Of a stretch of 64,000 bases of DNA, positions 55,286-63,262 are shown in pieces. The notes under the pieces were generated by a model that had not been told where the DNA came from, searched no databases, and saw only the letters and a program-made list of their open reading frames with translations. Each line of letters opens with the position of its first letter. Position 1 is the stretch's first letter. Position numbers and translations under genes: made by a program. Source of the stretch: Thalassospira sp. (GTDB lineage: Bacteria; Pseudomonadota; Alphaproteobacteria; Rhodospirillales; Thalassospiraceae). The DNA is taken from positions 87,207 through 151,206 of the forward strand of contig NZ_PAQR01000007.1 of NCBI RefSeq assembly GCF_002709775.1. Direction: 5' to 3'.

Positions 55286-55714
55286 ATGGAGCAATCCGAA
55301 GTCAGAATTCATTCCGTGATCACCAATGATCAGCAAGAATTGAATCACTTTTTGGAAACACTCGGAGACAGGCTTGAGGAATCAGGTGTTGCGTTTGCGG
55401 TTGCTACCCGCATTCAGGTTTGTCTGGATGAAATGCTGTCCAATGCGGTGAAATACGGTTATCCACCAGAAAGTACCGGCCAGATTGAGATATCAATCAC
55501 GTTCGACGGCGCGGAAATTCTCGTCACGGTTTCAGATGACGGTATCGCCTTCAATCCCTTTGACCGTGAATCTCCAGACAGTCTGGATAAGGAGCTTGAA
55601 GCGCGTGATATTGGCGGGCTCGGGATCCACATCGTCAAGACGATGGCAAGGCGCTATGACTATCAGCGCACCAAAAATCACAATGTTAACCGGTTCTGGC
55701 TTACTGCTCAGTAA
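55286..55714 (+). CDS. RsbW/BtrW-like anti-sigma serine kinase (HATPase)
   Basis: A 142-aa stand-alone histidine-kinase-like ATPase of the anti-sigma type. N-box LDEMLSNAVKYGY (48-60), G1 box DDGIAFNP (84-91) and G2 box GGLGIHIV (110-117) are intact. Such kinases bind a sigma factor and phosphorylate a STAS anti-antagonist. A SpoIIE phosphatase, the natural opponent, is encoded convergently 73 bases away. No STAS protein or sigma factor is visible in the window. ATG 55286 is preferred over the adjacent TTG. Confidence 0.88.
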   Translation: MEQSEVRIHSVITNDQQELNHFLETLGDRLEESGVAFAVATRIQVCLDEMLSNAVKYGYPPESTGQIEISITFDGAEILVTVSDDGIAFNPFDRESPDSLDKELEARDIGGLGIHIVKTMARRYDYQRTKNHNVNRFWLTAQ

Positions 55715-55718
55715 GGAC

Positions 55719-55767
55719 CCGGGCGACACATTCGGCGCATGTACGAACTTGTAAAAAGGTCGCCCGG
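55719..55767. terminator. Possible hairpin between convergent units
   Basis: A perfect 9-bp stem (CCGGGCGAC / GTCGCCCGG) closes a loop of about 31 bases between the anti-sigma kinase and SpoIIE genes. The long loop makes its strength as terminator uncertain. Confidence 0.45.
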
Positions 55768-55787
55768 ATATCTTTGGCGTTTGGCGA

Positions 55788-57878
55788 TCAGTTCGCCTTA
55801 TCGCGATATTCGAAGGTCACGCAGGTAATGTCGTCGGCCTGCGGCGCGCTGTCTGCAAAGCGATAGACAGCAGAAACCACATCTTCCTGTAGAGTACCCA
55901 CATTTTCGAACGTCTGACGCAACGCTGTTTCGAGGCGTTCTGTGCCAAACTCTTCTTCTGTGGGGTTGATGGCCTCGTTTACGCCATCTGTAAACAGGAA
56001 CACACGATCCCCGTCTGCAATTGGCAGCTGCTTGTCTTCGTACGGCATGTCTTCCATGACGCCCAGGGCCATGTCACCGGTGCCGGGGATTGCAATACTT
56101 TGCTGTTGTCCGGCCGGCAGATGATAGGGCGGGTTGTGACCGGCATTGCAATAGGTGAACACACCGCTATCAAGATGCAGGATGCCGTAAAAGACGGTGA
56201 CAAACAGCTCCTCGCTATTGTTCTGGCAAAGTGCATTGTTCAGCGCGGTGATGCATTCCGCCGGGGAATTGAATTCCGGTGCAATGGCACGCAGGATCGA
56301 ACGGGTAATCGCCATAAAGAGTGCTGCGGGAACACCCTTGCCCGATACATCGGCGACAACCACAGCAAGGCGATTGTCATTAAGATAGAAGAAGTCATAA
56401 AAATCACCGCCGACGTCCTTTGCAGGAACCATCTGGCCGACAATATCAAGTTGGGCGCTTGGGGGCATGTCGTCGGGCAGCATGGCCAATTGGACGCGCC
56501 GTGCAATATCAAGTTCCTGTTGCAGGGACAGATAGGCGGTTTTCGATTTCAGCGCTTCTTCGAGTTCAGAGATGGTTGATTGCAGTGTGCCGTGCTGTTG
56601 GTGAATGCGTTCCTTGAGGCTGGAAAGCGTAAGGGTAACGACCGCAAGTTCGCTTGCGGACTTGACGTCTTCGTTCTCGTTTTCCGTGCCATTACTCGCA
56701 AGCCGTTGTTCAATCTGGGTGAGATCATCCATGATTTCTTTGCGTGCATCTTCATCAAGCGTTTCGGCAAGTTCGGTCATTTGATCACGAATGACCCGGG
56801 CCTGGCGTTGACTGCGGTTGCGGCGTGAGCGGGTCATGCGATCAAGACGCATCATGTCGTTGCGCAGTTTGACGATTGCCGATGAAATCTGTCCGACTTC
56901 ATCGTTGCTTCGTGTCTGTCCAAGATGCCGCGAAAAGTCACCCTGCGCGACGCCGGCCAGAACACCGATGACCCCTTCAAGCGGGTTCAGTGATCGCCGG
57001 ATATAGAACCACAACCCGAAGGCTGCAGCGATCAGAAACAGGATAGTTCCAACAAAAACGACACGTTCAAACTGCGCAAATGTGTAAACACTCTCGCTTA
57101 TATCCTGAACACTAACGACGTAACCTGCCTGCTCGGAAAAACCAACAACCGGGTTGCTAGTGACGCTGTACATTCTTTCACCGAACGGGATGCGCTCTTC
57201 GGTAGATGTTCCGTATTGGACGCTACTGCCGATCTCTTGCCACAGCGTTTCATTCTGGCCGCTTAGATAACGGCCGCGACGATTGATCAGCAGTGTTTCG
57301 CTTTCCTGTAGATCAGAGAGCTCATCCAGCAGACGTTCGAGCTTGATTGCGGCAACCGCAACCGGGTTGTTGTTCATGCCATAGGGAAGGGGGACGGCGA
57401 TGGCCAAAAATGTCTGACGGTCACGGGTCACAGAGACACCAGTGAATCGCTTGCGAACCCCATTTGCCAGAAGGAAAAGTTGGTCGCTGTTGATCAGTGG
57501 ACTTGGGAAATAGCTTGCTTCGGATGTGTAGGCCTGTTCCCCGTCCGGTTGATAGACTTCGATGCGATCAAAGTAGGCGTTATCCGTAATGCCAACAGTT
57601 GCGATCGCGCGTGCTGCCGAATGGATATCGCGGGAGTTATTGCGCAGCATCGCGTCACGTAGTGGCCCGTCTTCACGCAGGAGCCAGATCTTGTCAGACA
57701 GCGACAGGACAGCACCATCAACAACCTTGCTCCATAGGCTATTTTGTTGAAGCGCTGCAGAACGGCCAAATTCGACCTGGAGCAATTTTTCGCGATAAGA
57801 GAAGGCCCAGTAAAGACTGCTTGAGACGATGAGCAGGCAAATGCATGAAAAGATGCTCAGGCGGTTACGCAGCAACAT
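55788..57878 (-). CDS. Membrane-bound sensor SpoIIE-type PP2C phosphatase (RsbU/BtrU-like)
   Basis: A 696-aa protein. TM1 (about 7-27), a periplasmic dCache-like sensor (about 30-268), TM2 (about 272-294), HAMP (about 295-348), a long coiled coil (about 350-460) and a SpoIIE phosphatase domain (about 465-692). Metal-binding acids appear in KDVGGDFYDFF, VVADVSGKGVPAALF, FTDGVNEAI and QADDITCVTF. It would dephosphorylate a STAS anti-antagonist to release a sigma factor when a ligand is sensed. Its start overlaps the stop of the MFS-fusion gene by one base (TGATG). It is the last gene of the minus-strand operon. Confidence 0.93.
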   Translation of the reverse strand: MLLRNRLSIFSCICLLIVSSSLYWAFSYREKLLQVEFGRSAALQQNSLWSKVVDGAVLSLSDKIWLLREDGPLRDAMLRNNSRDIHSAARAIATVGITDNAYFDRIEVYQPDGEQAYTSEASYFPSPLINSDQLFLLANGVRKRFTGVSVTRDRQTFLAIAVPLPYGMNNNPVAVAAIKLERLLDELSDLQESETLLINRRGRYLSGQNETLWQEIGSSVQYGTSTEERIPFGERMYSVTSNPVVGFSEQAGYVVSVQDISESVYTFAQFERVVFVGTILFLIAAAFGLWFYIRRSLNPLEGVIGVLAGVAQGDFSRHLGQTRSNDEVGQISSAIVKLRNDMMRLDRMTRSRRNRSQRQARVIRDQMTELAETLDEDARKEIMDDLTQIEQRLASNGTENENEDVKSASELAVVTLTLSSLKERIHQQHGTLQSTISELEEALKSKTAYLSLQQELDIARRVQLAMLPDDMPPSAQLDIVGQMVPAKDVGGDFYDFFYLNDNRLAVVVADVSGKGVPAALFMAITRSILRAIAPEFNSPAECITALNNALCQNNSEELFVTVFYGILHLDSGVFTYCNAGHNPPYHLPAGQQQSIAIPGTGDMALGVMEDMPYEDKQLPIADGDRVFLFTDGVNEAINPTEEEFGTERLETALRQTFENVGTLQEDVVSAVYRFADSAPQADDITCVTFEYRDKAN

Positions 57879-59992
57879 CAGTTGTCCCCCGTTTCGTTGA
57901 GGGTTTCCATCAGCACGCCGGGACCAGCAATGACCCAGAAGGAAATCGCGCCAAGCAATCCGATCATACCGATGGTTATGACGGCTGTTTCCACACTATA
58001 GACAGTTGCGAGACTTCCCGCGATCAGCGGACCAAGCACGTTGCCGATCCGCTCGAGAAAGCGAAACAGGCTCAGGCCTTCGGCTGGTGATGAGGTTGTC
58101 GTGCTTTTCACAATGATGTTTTGCACCAAGGCAAGCTGTGGCGAGATGCTGAGCGCCTGGCCCATACCGATCAGGGCGACAACGCCCACCGTCGCCCAAA
58201 TGCCATCCCATATGGACAGGCTGATGCCGCCCAAACCGGCCAGGATGCCGCCGACGATAACGAAAAACGCATGTAAATGACGTCTGTCGGCAAGTTGGGA
58301 TGCCTGTGGCATTAGAACCACAACCGCAATGCCATACATCATCACAACCCGCCCGATGGCAGAATCACCCGCGTTCAAACCTGACAGGTGAAGGGGAACC
58401 AGCAGGAAAATAACACCCGTGAGCATGATTTTGGACGGAATGGCACAAAGCACTGTCAAAGAGGCAAACCGCAAATTACCGAGCAGGGCAAAGTCGGGAG
58501 TCTTCCGCATTCCAACACGTGATCTTTCTCGCGCGTTTTGGGCATCAGATTGAGGGGTGTCTTCAGGCTGTCCGAGGTGCTCTGTATCGGTATTTAGCGT
58601 TGAACGAAGCAATAAGCCTGACAACAACGCAAGACCGGCAGAAACCAGAAATGTCGCAGCATATCCGATCCGATCAGCAAGAATGCCGCCGATTGCAGGG
58701 CCGCAGATACCGGCAACAAGAATTGCGCCGACAAATATCGCCATGTTGGTAGCGCGGCTCGATGGTTGGGATCGGCTGGCAATATAGCTTTGGCACGCAA
58801 CAAAGATCAGACCATAGCCGAGCGCTGAGAGCATTCTGGACGCAACAAACAGGTAAAAGTCGGCAAAAAGATAGCTCGCGATATAGCCACTGACTGCCGG
58901 AACCAGACCGATAATGAATGTCTTGCGGGCCCCCAGTCGTTCAGCAAGAGGCGATGACAAAAGCGACACTGCTGCAAGGACTGCCATGAAGGCCATAATG
59001 GGTAAGCCGGCAGCAAAATCAGGCATGTGCTGCAGGCTACTCGGAAGGCCAAGTTTCTGAACATAAACAGGCAGGAAGGCGCGCGACAGTTCTTCGGCGA
59101 ACATGAAGATAAACAGCGGTAGCCGTAACGCACGGATGTTATTGGTTTCCTTCTCGCGGAACTTGAAGGGGTCGGAGAAGGAAAATCTGTTTTGTATGGA
59201 TCTGACGGCTTGATCGATACGGTTGACTTTTTCCGGCTCTATTTGGGCGGCACGGAGTTCGCTTGCGTCATCAAAAAACAGCCTTGCGCGCACTGCCAGC
59301 AAATAGAGAACATTGTTGAGTACATTCTGAACCCGGGTGAGTTCAGCCGTCGCATTGGCATGGATCGAATGCGAGAACCTTCCTTTTGCGCCATCGCGCA
59401 GGATGTTGACGACGGATTGCAGCGGGTTTAGCAACCGGCCGTAAATCAGGAACCCCAACATTTCATATGTCACGAGCATCGTGATCAGAAGGGTCGTCAA
59501 AACTTCGTAGGTAACCTCTTCATGCTGGCTACTGATGTAATCCGGGTTCAGGGCAATCGTGACGTTGGCAAAGGTTTCGCCTTTGTGGCGGATTTCGTGC
59601 GAGATGCGCGGTGCGTCCAGACCGCGCTCGCCGGCCTCGTATGCAAAGGCCCCGCTGTAATCATTTGCAGGCGGTGCAATCGAGATCGCGGAAATATCAC
59701 TGTTTTCATTCAGTATTTTTCCAAGATAGGCTTCGACGCCGACCATTTTGTCGATTGGGATGCCTGCGGCAACAGCGCGTTCGACATCTTTGCTTATGCT
59801 ACGTGCGACAAGCTCCGCCTTGTCCTGAAATTCGGGCAATAGCCGGTTTTCAAATGTCGTCAGCGCACGATAGGAAAACACGCCCAAGGTTAGGCAGAGC
59901 AAGCCGAGTGCCCCAATCAGAAGCCAGATCAGAACCCGGGATTTCTGCTGTGATATATCGGTTGCTTTTGTTGCGGATGAAGAATGATTCAT
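57878..59992 (-). CDS. Sensor-HAMP-MFS fusion protein
   Basis: A 704-aa unusual fusion. TM1 (about 20-42), a periplasmic sensor of about 120 residues, TM2 (about 166-187), a HAMP-like linker (GRLLNPLQSVVNILRDGAKGRFS, about 190-240) and a short helical connector are followed by a complete 12-helix major facilitator domain (about 290-700; SPLAERLGARKTFIIGLVPA, LADRIGYAATFLVSAGLALLSGLLL, LADRRHLHAFFV). HAMP modules normally drive kinases, cyclases or phosphatases, so a transporter as output is notable. Overlaps its upstream and downstream neighbours by one base each, so it is strictly co-translated with the SpoIIE phosphatase. Confidence 0.88.
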   Translation of the reverse strand: MNHSSSATKATDISQQKSRVLIWLLIGALGLLCLTLGVFSYRALTTFENRLLPEFQDKAELVARSISKDVERAVAAGIPIDKMVGVEAYLGKILNENSDISAISIAPPANDYSGAFAYEAGERGLDAPRISHEIRHKGETFANVTIALNPDYISSQHEEVTYEVLTTLLITMLVTYEMLGFLIYGRLLNPLQSVVNILRDGAKGRFSHSIHANATAELTRVQNVLNNVLYLLAVRARLFFDDASELRAAQIEPEKVNRIDQAVRSIQNRFSFSDPFKFREKETNNIRALRLPLFIFMFAEELSRAFLPVYVQKLGLPSSLQHMPDFAAGLPIMAFMAVLAAVSLLSSPLAERLGARKTFIIGLVPAVSGYIASYLFADFYLFVASRMLSALGYGLIFVACQSYIASRSQPSSRATNMAIFVGAILVAGICGPAIGGILADRIGYAATFLVSAGLALLSGLLLRSTLNTDTEHLGQPEDTPQSDAQNARERSRVGMRKTPDFALLGNLRFASLTVLCAIPSKIMLTGVIFLLVPLHLSGLNAGDSAIGRVVMMYGIAVVVLMPQASQLADRRHLHAFFVIVGGILAGLGGISLSIWDGIWATVGVVALIGMGQALSISPQLALVQNIIVKSTTTSSPAEGLSLFRFLERIGNVLGPLIAGSLATVYSVETAVITIGMIGLLGAISFWVIAGPGVLMETLNETGDN

Positions 59993-60813
59993 CAGTTCAA
60001 ATCCCCATCAATCTGCCGAAGTTTTTTCGCCGTTTGATCAAGCGTGTCTTGGGTCAGACGATAGCTATCCATAAAGCCGTAATCGTTAAACTCCGAGCCG
60101 GGCTTTGCCGACACCGCGGTGGGCGCCGGTTCGGCAAGAACGGGTGGCTCCTGCTGATCTCGTTGGTCGAGTAGTTGGGAAAGATGACTGCTGAGCCCAT
60201 TGAGATAGCGACTGATCGGACGGGTGACAAAGAAAACAAGAACGGTCATTGCGACAAAGCCGCCGACCCATATCCATAAGCCATCATTAATCAGGGACTT
60301 ATTGATGTCCGAGACGAGTTGAGCCTGCCGGGCAGGGGAATAGCGAAGGACAATGCTGCCGGTCGGGTTGCCAAGCGCATCAATCACGCCAAGGCCAAGA
60401 GAAATGGCACCGCGATCATCTTCGACCATCCAGCTGGAATGCTTGTTTTCCTGCCATGCCTGTTCCCAGCCAGACGGAATGATGTCGCCAACAAAACTTG
60501 GGTCCGTGCTCAGAACTGTTCGGCCATCCTGATCAAATACCTCGATCGAAAGGATGCTGTCATTTTCAGCCATCGCGGCAAGAAGTTGTTGATTGCCGGT
60601 GGGAAGGCGGGCAAGCGGAACGCCGCCCAGGCTCATCTCTGCCTCGAGGGATGTACGCAGACCTTCGATCAGGAAATAGAAGCGGTCATTGACGACCTGA
60701 TCAATAGCCTTTTCGAACTTGTACATATTGATCATCAGCATCATGGCCATGGCAACGATACTGACAATCAACAGGTTGAGAACAATCAGCACAGGAAGTT
60801 TTTTTGCCAGCAT
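59992..60813 (-). CDS. Membrane sensor protein without output domain
   Basis: A 273-aa protein with TM1 (about 8-30), a periplasmic domain of about 140 residues (EVFDQDGRTVLSTDPSFVGDIIPSGW looks like a Cache-type sensor strand/loop), TM2 (about 174-196) and a 75-residue cytoplasmic tail beginning TRPISRYLNGL like the first HAMP helix, then a Pro/Ala-rich linker and a helix. No enzymatic domain is visible. It has the same topology as the sensor halves of the next two proteins, suggesting they may assemble. AGGAG precedes the ATG. Confidence 0.8.
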   Translation of the reverse strand: MLAKKLPVLIVLNLLIVSIVAMAMMLMINMYKFEKAIDQVVNDRFYFLIEGLRTSLEAEMSLGGVPLARLPTGNQQLLAAMAENDSILSIEVFDQDGRTVLSTDPSFVGDIIPSGWEQAWQENKHSSWMVEDDRGAISLGLGVIDALGNPTGSIVLRYSPARQAQLVSDINKSLINDGLWIWVGGFVAMTVLVFFVTRPISRYLNGLSSHLSQLLDQRDQQEPPVLAEPAPTAVSAKPGSEFNDYGFMDSYRLTQDTLDQTAKKLRQIDGDLN

Positions 60814-60816
60814 TGT

Positions 60817-61914
60817 CTAGTTCTCCTGCGCATTAAGAAGTTCTGCAAAGGACAGCAATGCCAGTGGCGGGTACTTTTCCAACCGGCGGGCAATGTCCAT
60901 GTTTATTTTCAGAACGAATTGCGGGAGCGCATCATAGGGAATGTCACCTGGTGCGGTCTTGTCGACGAGAATGCGAAGCGCCTTGGCGGCACAATATTGC
61001 CCGGCAACATAGTAATTTCCCACCAGACCAAACAACGCATCCCCACTGGAAAGAAATGGGTCTGCCGCGGCAAATGTCGGCAGATTGTGTGTGGCGATGG
61101 CTTCAAAAAGTGTTTTCTGGTTTCGCAGCAAAAATGTATCCGGACCAATATAGACAATGTCGGGATGGGTCATGGCCAGCTTGTCGACCGTTTCTGCAAT
61201 CGCATCCGGTCGTGACCTGCCTTCGGCGTCAAGCGGGATCGGGAAGGCCGTGAAATCCAGGCCGTGCAGTTCTGCTTGTGCTTGTAGGGATTGCACTGCA
61301 CTGGTCGGGCTGGACTGGGAAGAGTCATAAATGGCGGCAATTTTTCCGGCGGGGAGATAGCTCAGGATCGTTTGCAATTGTGCCGAGCTTTGCGGGATAT
61401 GGGAAACGCCGGTCATGTTTCGACCAGAAGTCTGGCTTTCATCGACAAGGTCGCCGATCTTCGCATCAGCTACCATGCAGTTTACGGTCGGAATATCGGA
61501 AATGAAGTCAGCTTGACCTAGCTCGGACGTTTTGCCCGATATGTTTTGGGCGGTCGCCATGCTCCAGGTGTAAACCAGATCTGGCCGGGCATCGCGGATT
61601 TCTTCGCGGATTTTCTGAAACTCTTCGTAGTTTTGTGCCGGGTTGCGAACGATGGTTTCAATCGGGATATGCCGGTTCGCGAAGTAATCAACGAAGCCTT
61701 GATCGGTTATCGTGTCCCCCCGCCACTGCACCATGAAAATACGAAATGGGCGCTGTGTGCCGTCCTCGGATGTTTCTACCGGCATGTCGGAATATCCGGC
61801 GTCCTGTGCGAAAGCGGGCGTACCGAATGCCGCCATTCCCAGTATCATCCAGGATGCCATGATACGGGGGAGCCTGTCAGGAAGGTTGGTGGTTCGGTTC
61901 ACGTTACAAGTCAT
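60817..61914 (-). CDS. ABC_sub_bind-type periplasmic binding protein
   Basis: A 365-aa exported protein (signal peptide ending FGTPAFA) of the YtrF-/PF04392-type substrate-binding group: FRIFMVQWRGDTITDQGFVDYF, DLVYTWSMATAQNI, GVSHIPQSSAQLQTILSYLPAGKIAAIYDSS, VGNYYVAGQYCAAKALRILVD. These proteins often occur beside sensor proteins as ligand receivers; no ABC permease or ATPase is nearby, so signalling rather than uptake is likely. The start overlaps the upstream GNAT gene (ATGA). Confidence 0.85.
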   Translation of the reverse strand: MTCNVNRTTNLPDRLPRIMASWMILGMAAFGTPAFAQDAGYSDMPVETSEDGTQRPFRIFMVQWRGDTITDQGFVDYFANRHIPIETIVRNPAQNYEEFQKIREEIRDARPDLVYTWSMATAQNISGKTSELGQADFISDIPTVNCMVADAKIGDLVDESQTSGRNMTGVSHIPQSSAQLQTILSYLPAGKIAAIYDSSQSSPTSAVQSLQAQAELHGLDFTAFPIPLDAEGRSRPDAIAETVDKLAMTHPDIVYIGPDTFLLRNQKTLFEAIATHNLPTFAAADPFLSSGDALFGLVGNYYVAGQYCAAKALRILVDKTAPGDIPYDALPQFVLKINMDIARRLEKYPPLALLSFAELLNAQEN

Positions 61915-62780
61915 GTGCGAAACGCCCGATTGGTGTCTGAGGTGACTGTGTCGCGCAGTGCCATCTGCAAAAGGTATTTTCCGCTGGACGTGCGCTGGAC
62001 AGCAAAGCCGATATATCCGTGTGCAAGGTGCTCACTGACCTCGAAGAAAGCGTCGACCGGGCAGCTGATTAGTTCCTTGTCCTCTGGATTGCGGGGGCGT
62101 TGGAGTGACGTCGGATGACCTTTGCGGTGAATGATATAGCGCTGCATATCGCCATAGCAGACCGCATGACCGATCACCTGAAAGCCCGCGCCCAAATGAT
62201 TGCCCAGACTGTATGGGTTCAGCGGGGATACAGTGCCCATCAGGTGATGATAACCAGCCAGCAGCGCATAATGGCCGCGAATTTGGTTCATCGTCTGATG
62301 CAAATGATTGCCGCGAAAATCCGGATGGACGGCCGCGCCATCAAAATGCGCAACCCGCAACGCTTCATCTGCAGGCAAATCGGTAAAGCGCGCCAGATTG
62401 TCCGGATCCTGATAGGGAAAGGACACAACCGCATACCCAATTAGCCGTCCTTCTTTGAAGGCGCCAACGGTTGCACCGCGCCGCTCGATATGATCGGCGA
62501 GGAAATCGGGTTGGTCTGAACGAAAAATGTGACGGTCTGGAAGGTTTGCGACGACCGCTTGATGAAGTTCGACAAGATCGTTCAGATCAGCAGTTTCCAG
62601 AAACCGTAACGTGACCCCATATGAAGTTTCAGCAGGGTCGTCACGTCTAAGGATGTTGCTTTGCCATTCTGACTGGTGAAACGCCAAAAGGGCCGTCTGA
62701 TCAGACGGCCATGGCGGGGGGATCCGCGCTTCTGTGTCGGCTTCGACTGGGGGCATATATTTGGGCAACGAACTAGTCAC
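61911..62780 (-). CDS. GNAT family acetyltransferase
   Basis: A 289-aa protein with a GNAT domain (about 55-215): YGVTLRFLETADLNDLVELH, then VAHFDGAAVHPDFRGNHLHQTMNQI as the acetyl-CoA motif (degenerate R/Q-x-x-G-x-G) and MGTVSPLNPYSLGNHL. The C-terminal part (CPVDAFFEVSEHLAHGYIGFAV) is of unknown function. GTG 62780 starts one base after the stop of the CesT-type chaperone gene, so it is translated with it. It could itself be the chaperone's client or modify the effector, but this is speculation. Confidence 0.85.
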   Translation of the reverse strand: MTSSLPKYMPPVEADTEARIPPPWPSDQTALLAFHQSEWQSNILRRDDPAETSYGVTLRFLETADLNDLVELHQAVVANLPDRHIFRSDQPDFLADHIERRGATVGAFKEGRLIGYAVVSFPYQDPDNLARFTDLPADEALRVAHFDGAAVHPDFRGNHLHQTMNQIRGHYALLAGYHHLMGTVSPLNPYSLGNHLGAGFQVIGHAVCYGDMQRYIIHRKGHPTSLQRPRNPEDKELISCPVDAFFEVSEHLAHGYIGFAVQRTSSGKYLLQMALRDTVTSDTNRAFRT

Positions 62781-62781
62781 G

Positions 62782-63243
62782 TCAGGCCGTCTGGAAATGA
62801 TTGGGGAAGGGCGAAGCGGTTTTGGATGCAGAGCTCTGAGGCTTCGTGGCCGTCGCTTTGTCGAGTTTTTCGATCCATTGGTCTGCGGACTGAGCCAGTT
62901 TCTCGATAATTTTGGTCAGCGTGGCGACGTCTGGGATGTCAAAGTCCAGATAACGGCACAGAACGATTTCCCGCTGATTGTCATCCAGCGCAAGTGTGGC
63001 GCCGCCGGTGTCATGTCCAAACAGGTTGCCGCAAAGCATCATGCGCATTTTTTCTGCTGACAGGGATTGTTCGGCATTTGCCAGAACAACGTAAAGGTGC
63101 GTGACGTCTTTCACTGCATCTCGTTCGATGTTCAGCGTGATACGGTCGTCAAACCGGATTGCGCAGGTGCCATCCTCGGTGACGGTCAATTGATCAAGGC
63201 CCGCACTTTTACCGAACTCGGTGATAAGGTTTTTGAAATCCAT
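62782..63243 (-). CDS. CesT-family type III secretion chaperone
   Basis: A 153-aa acidic protein with the class I chaperone pattern: MDFKNLITEFGKSAGL, CAIRFDDRITLNIE, GGATLALDDNQREIVLCRYLDFDI and a terminal helix IIEKLAQSADQWIEKL. Length and order match CesT/SycE relatives. AGGGAAG precedes ATG 63243. It directly follows a gene cut by the window end, which is the likely client. Confidence 0.85.
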   Translation of the reverse strand: MDFKNLITEFGKSAGLDQLTVTEDGTCAIRFDDRITLNIERDAVKDVTHLYVVLANAEQSLSAEKMRMMLCGNLFGHDTGGATLALDDNQREIVLCRYLDFDIPDVATLTKIIEKLAQSADQWIEKLDKATATKPQSSASKTASPFPNHFQTA

Positions 63244-63262
63244 AACGCTACTTCCCTGACGC

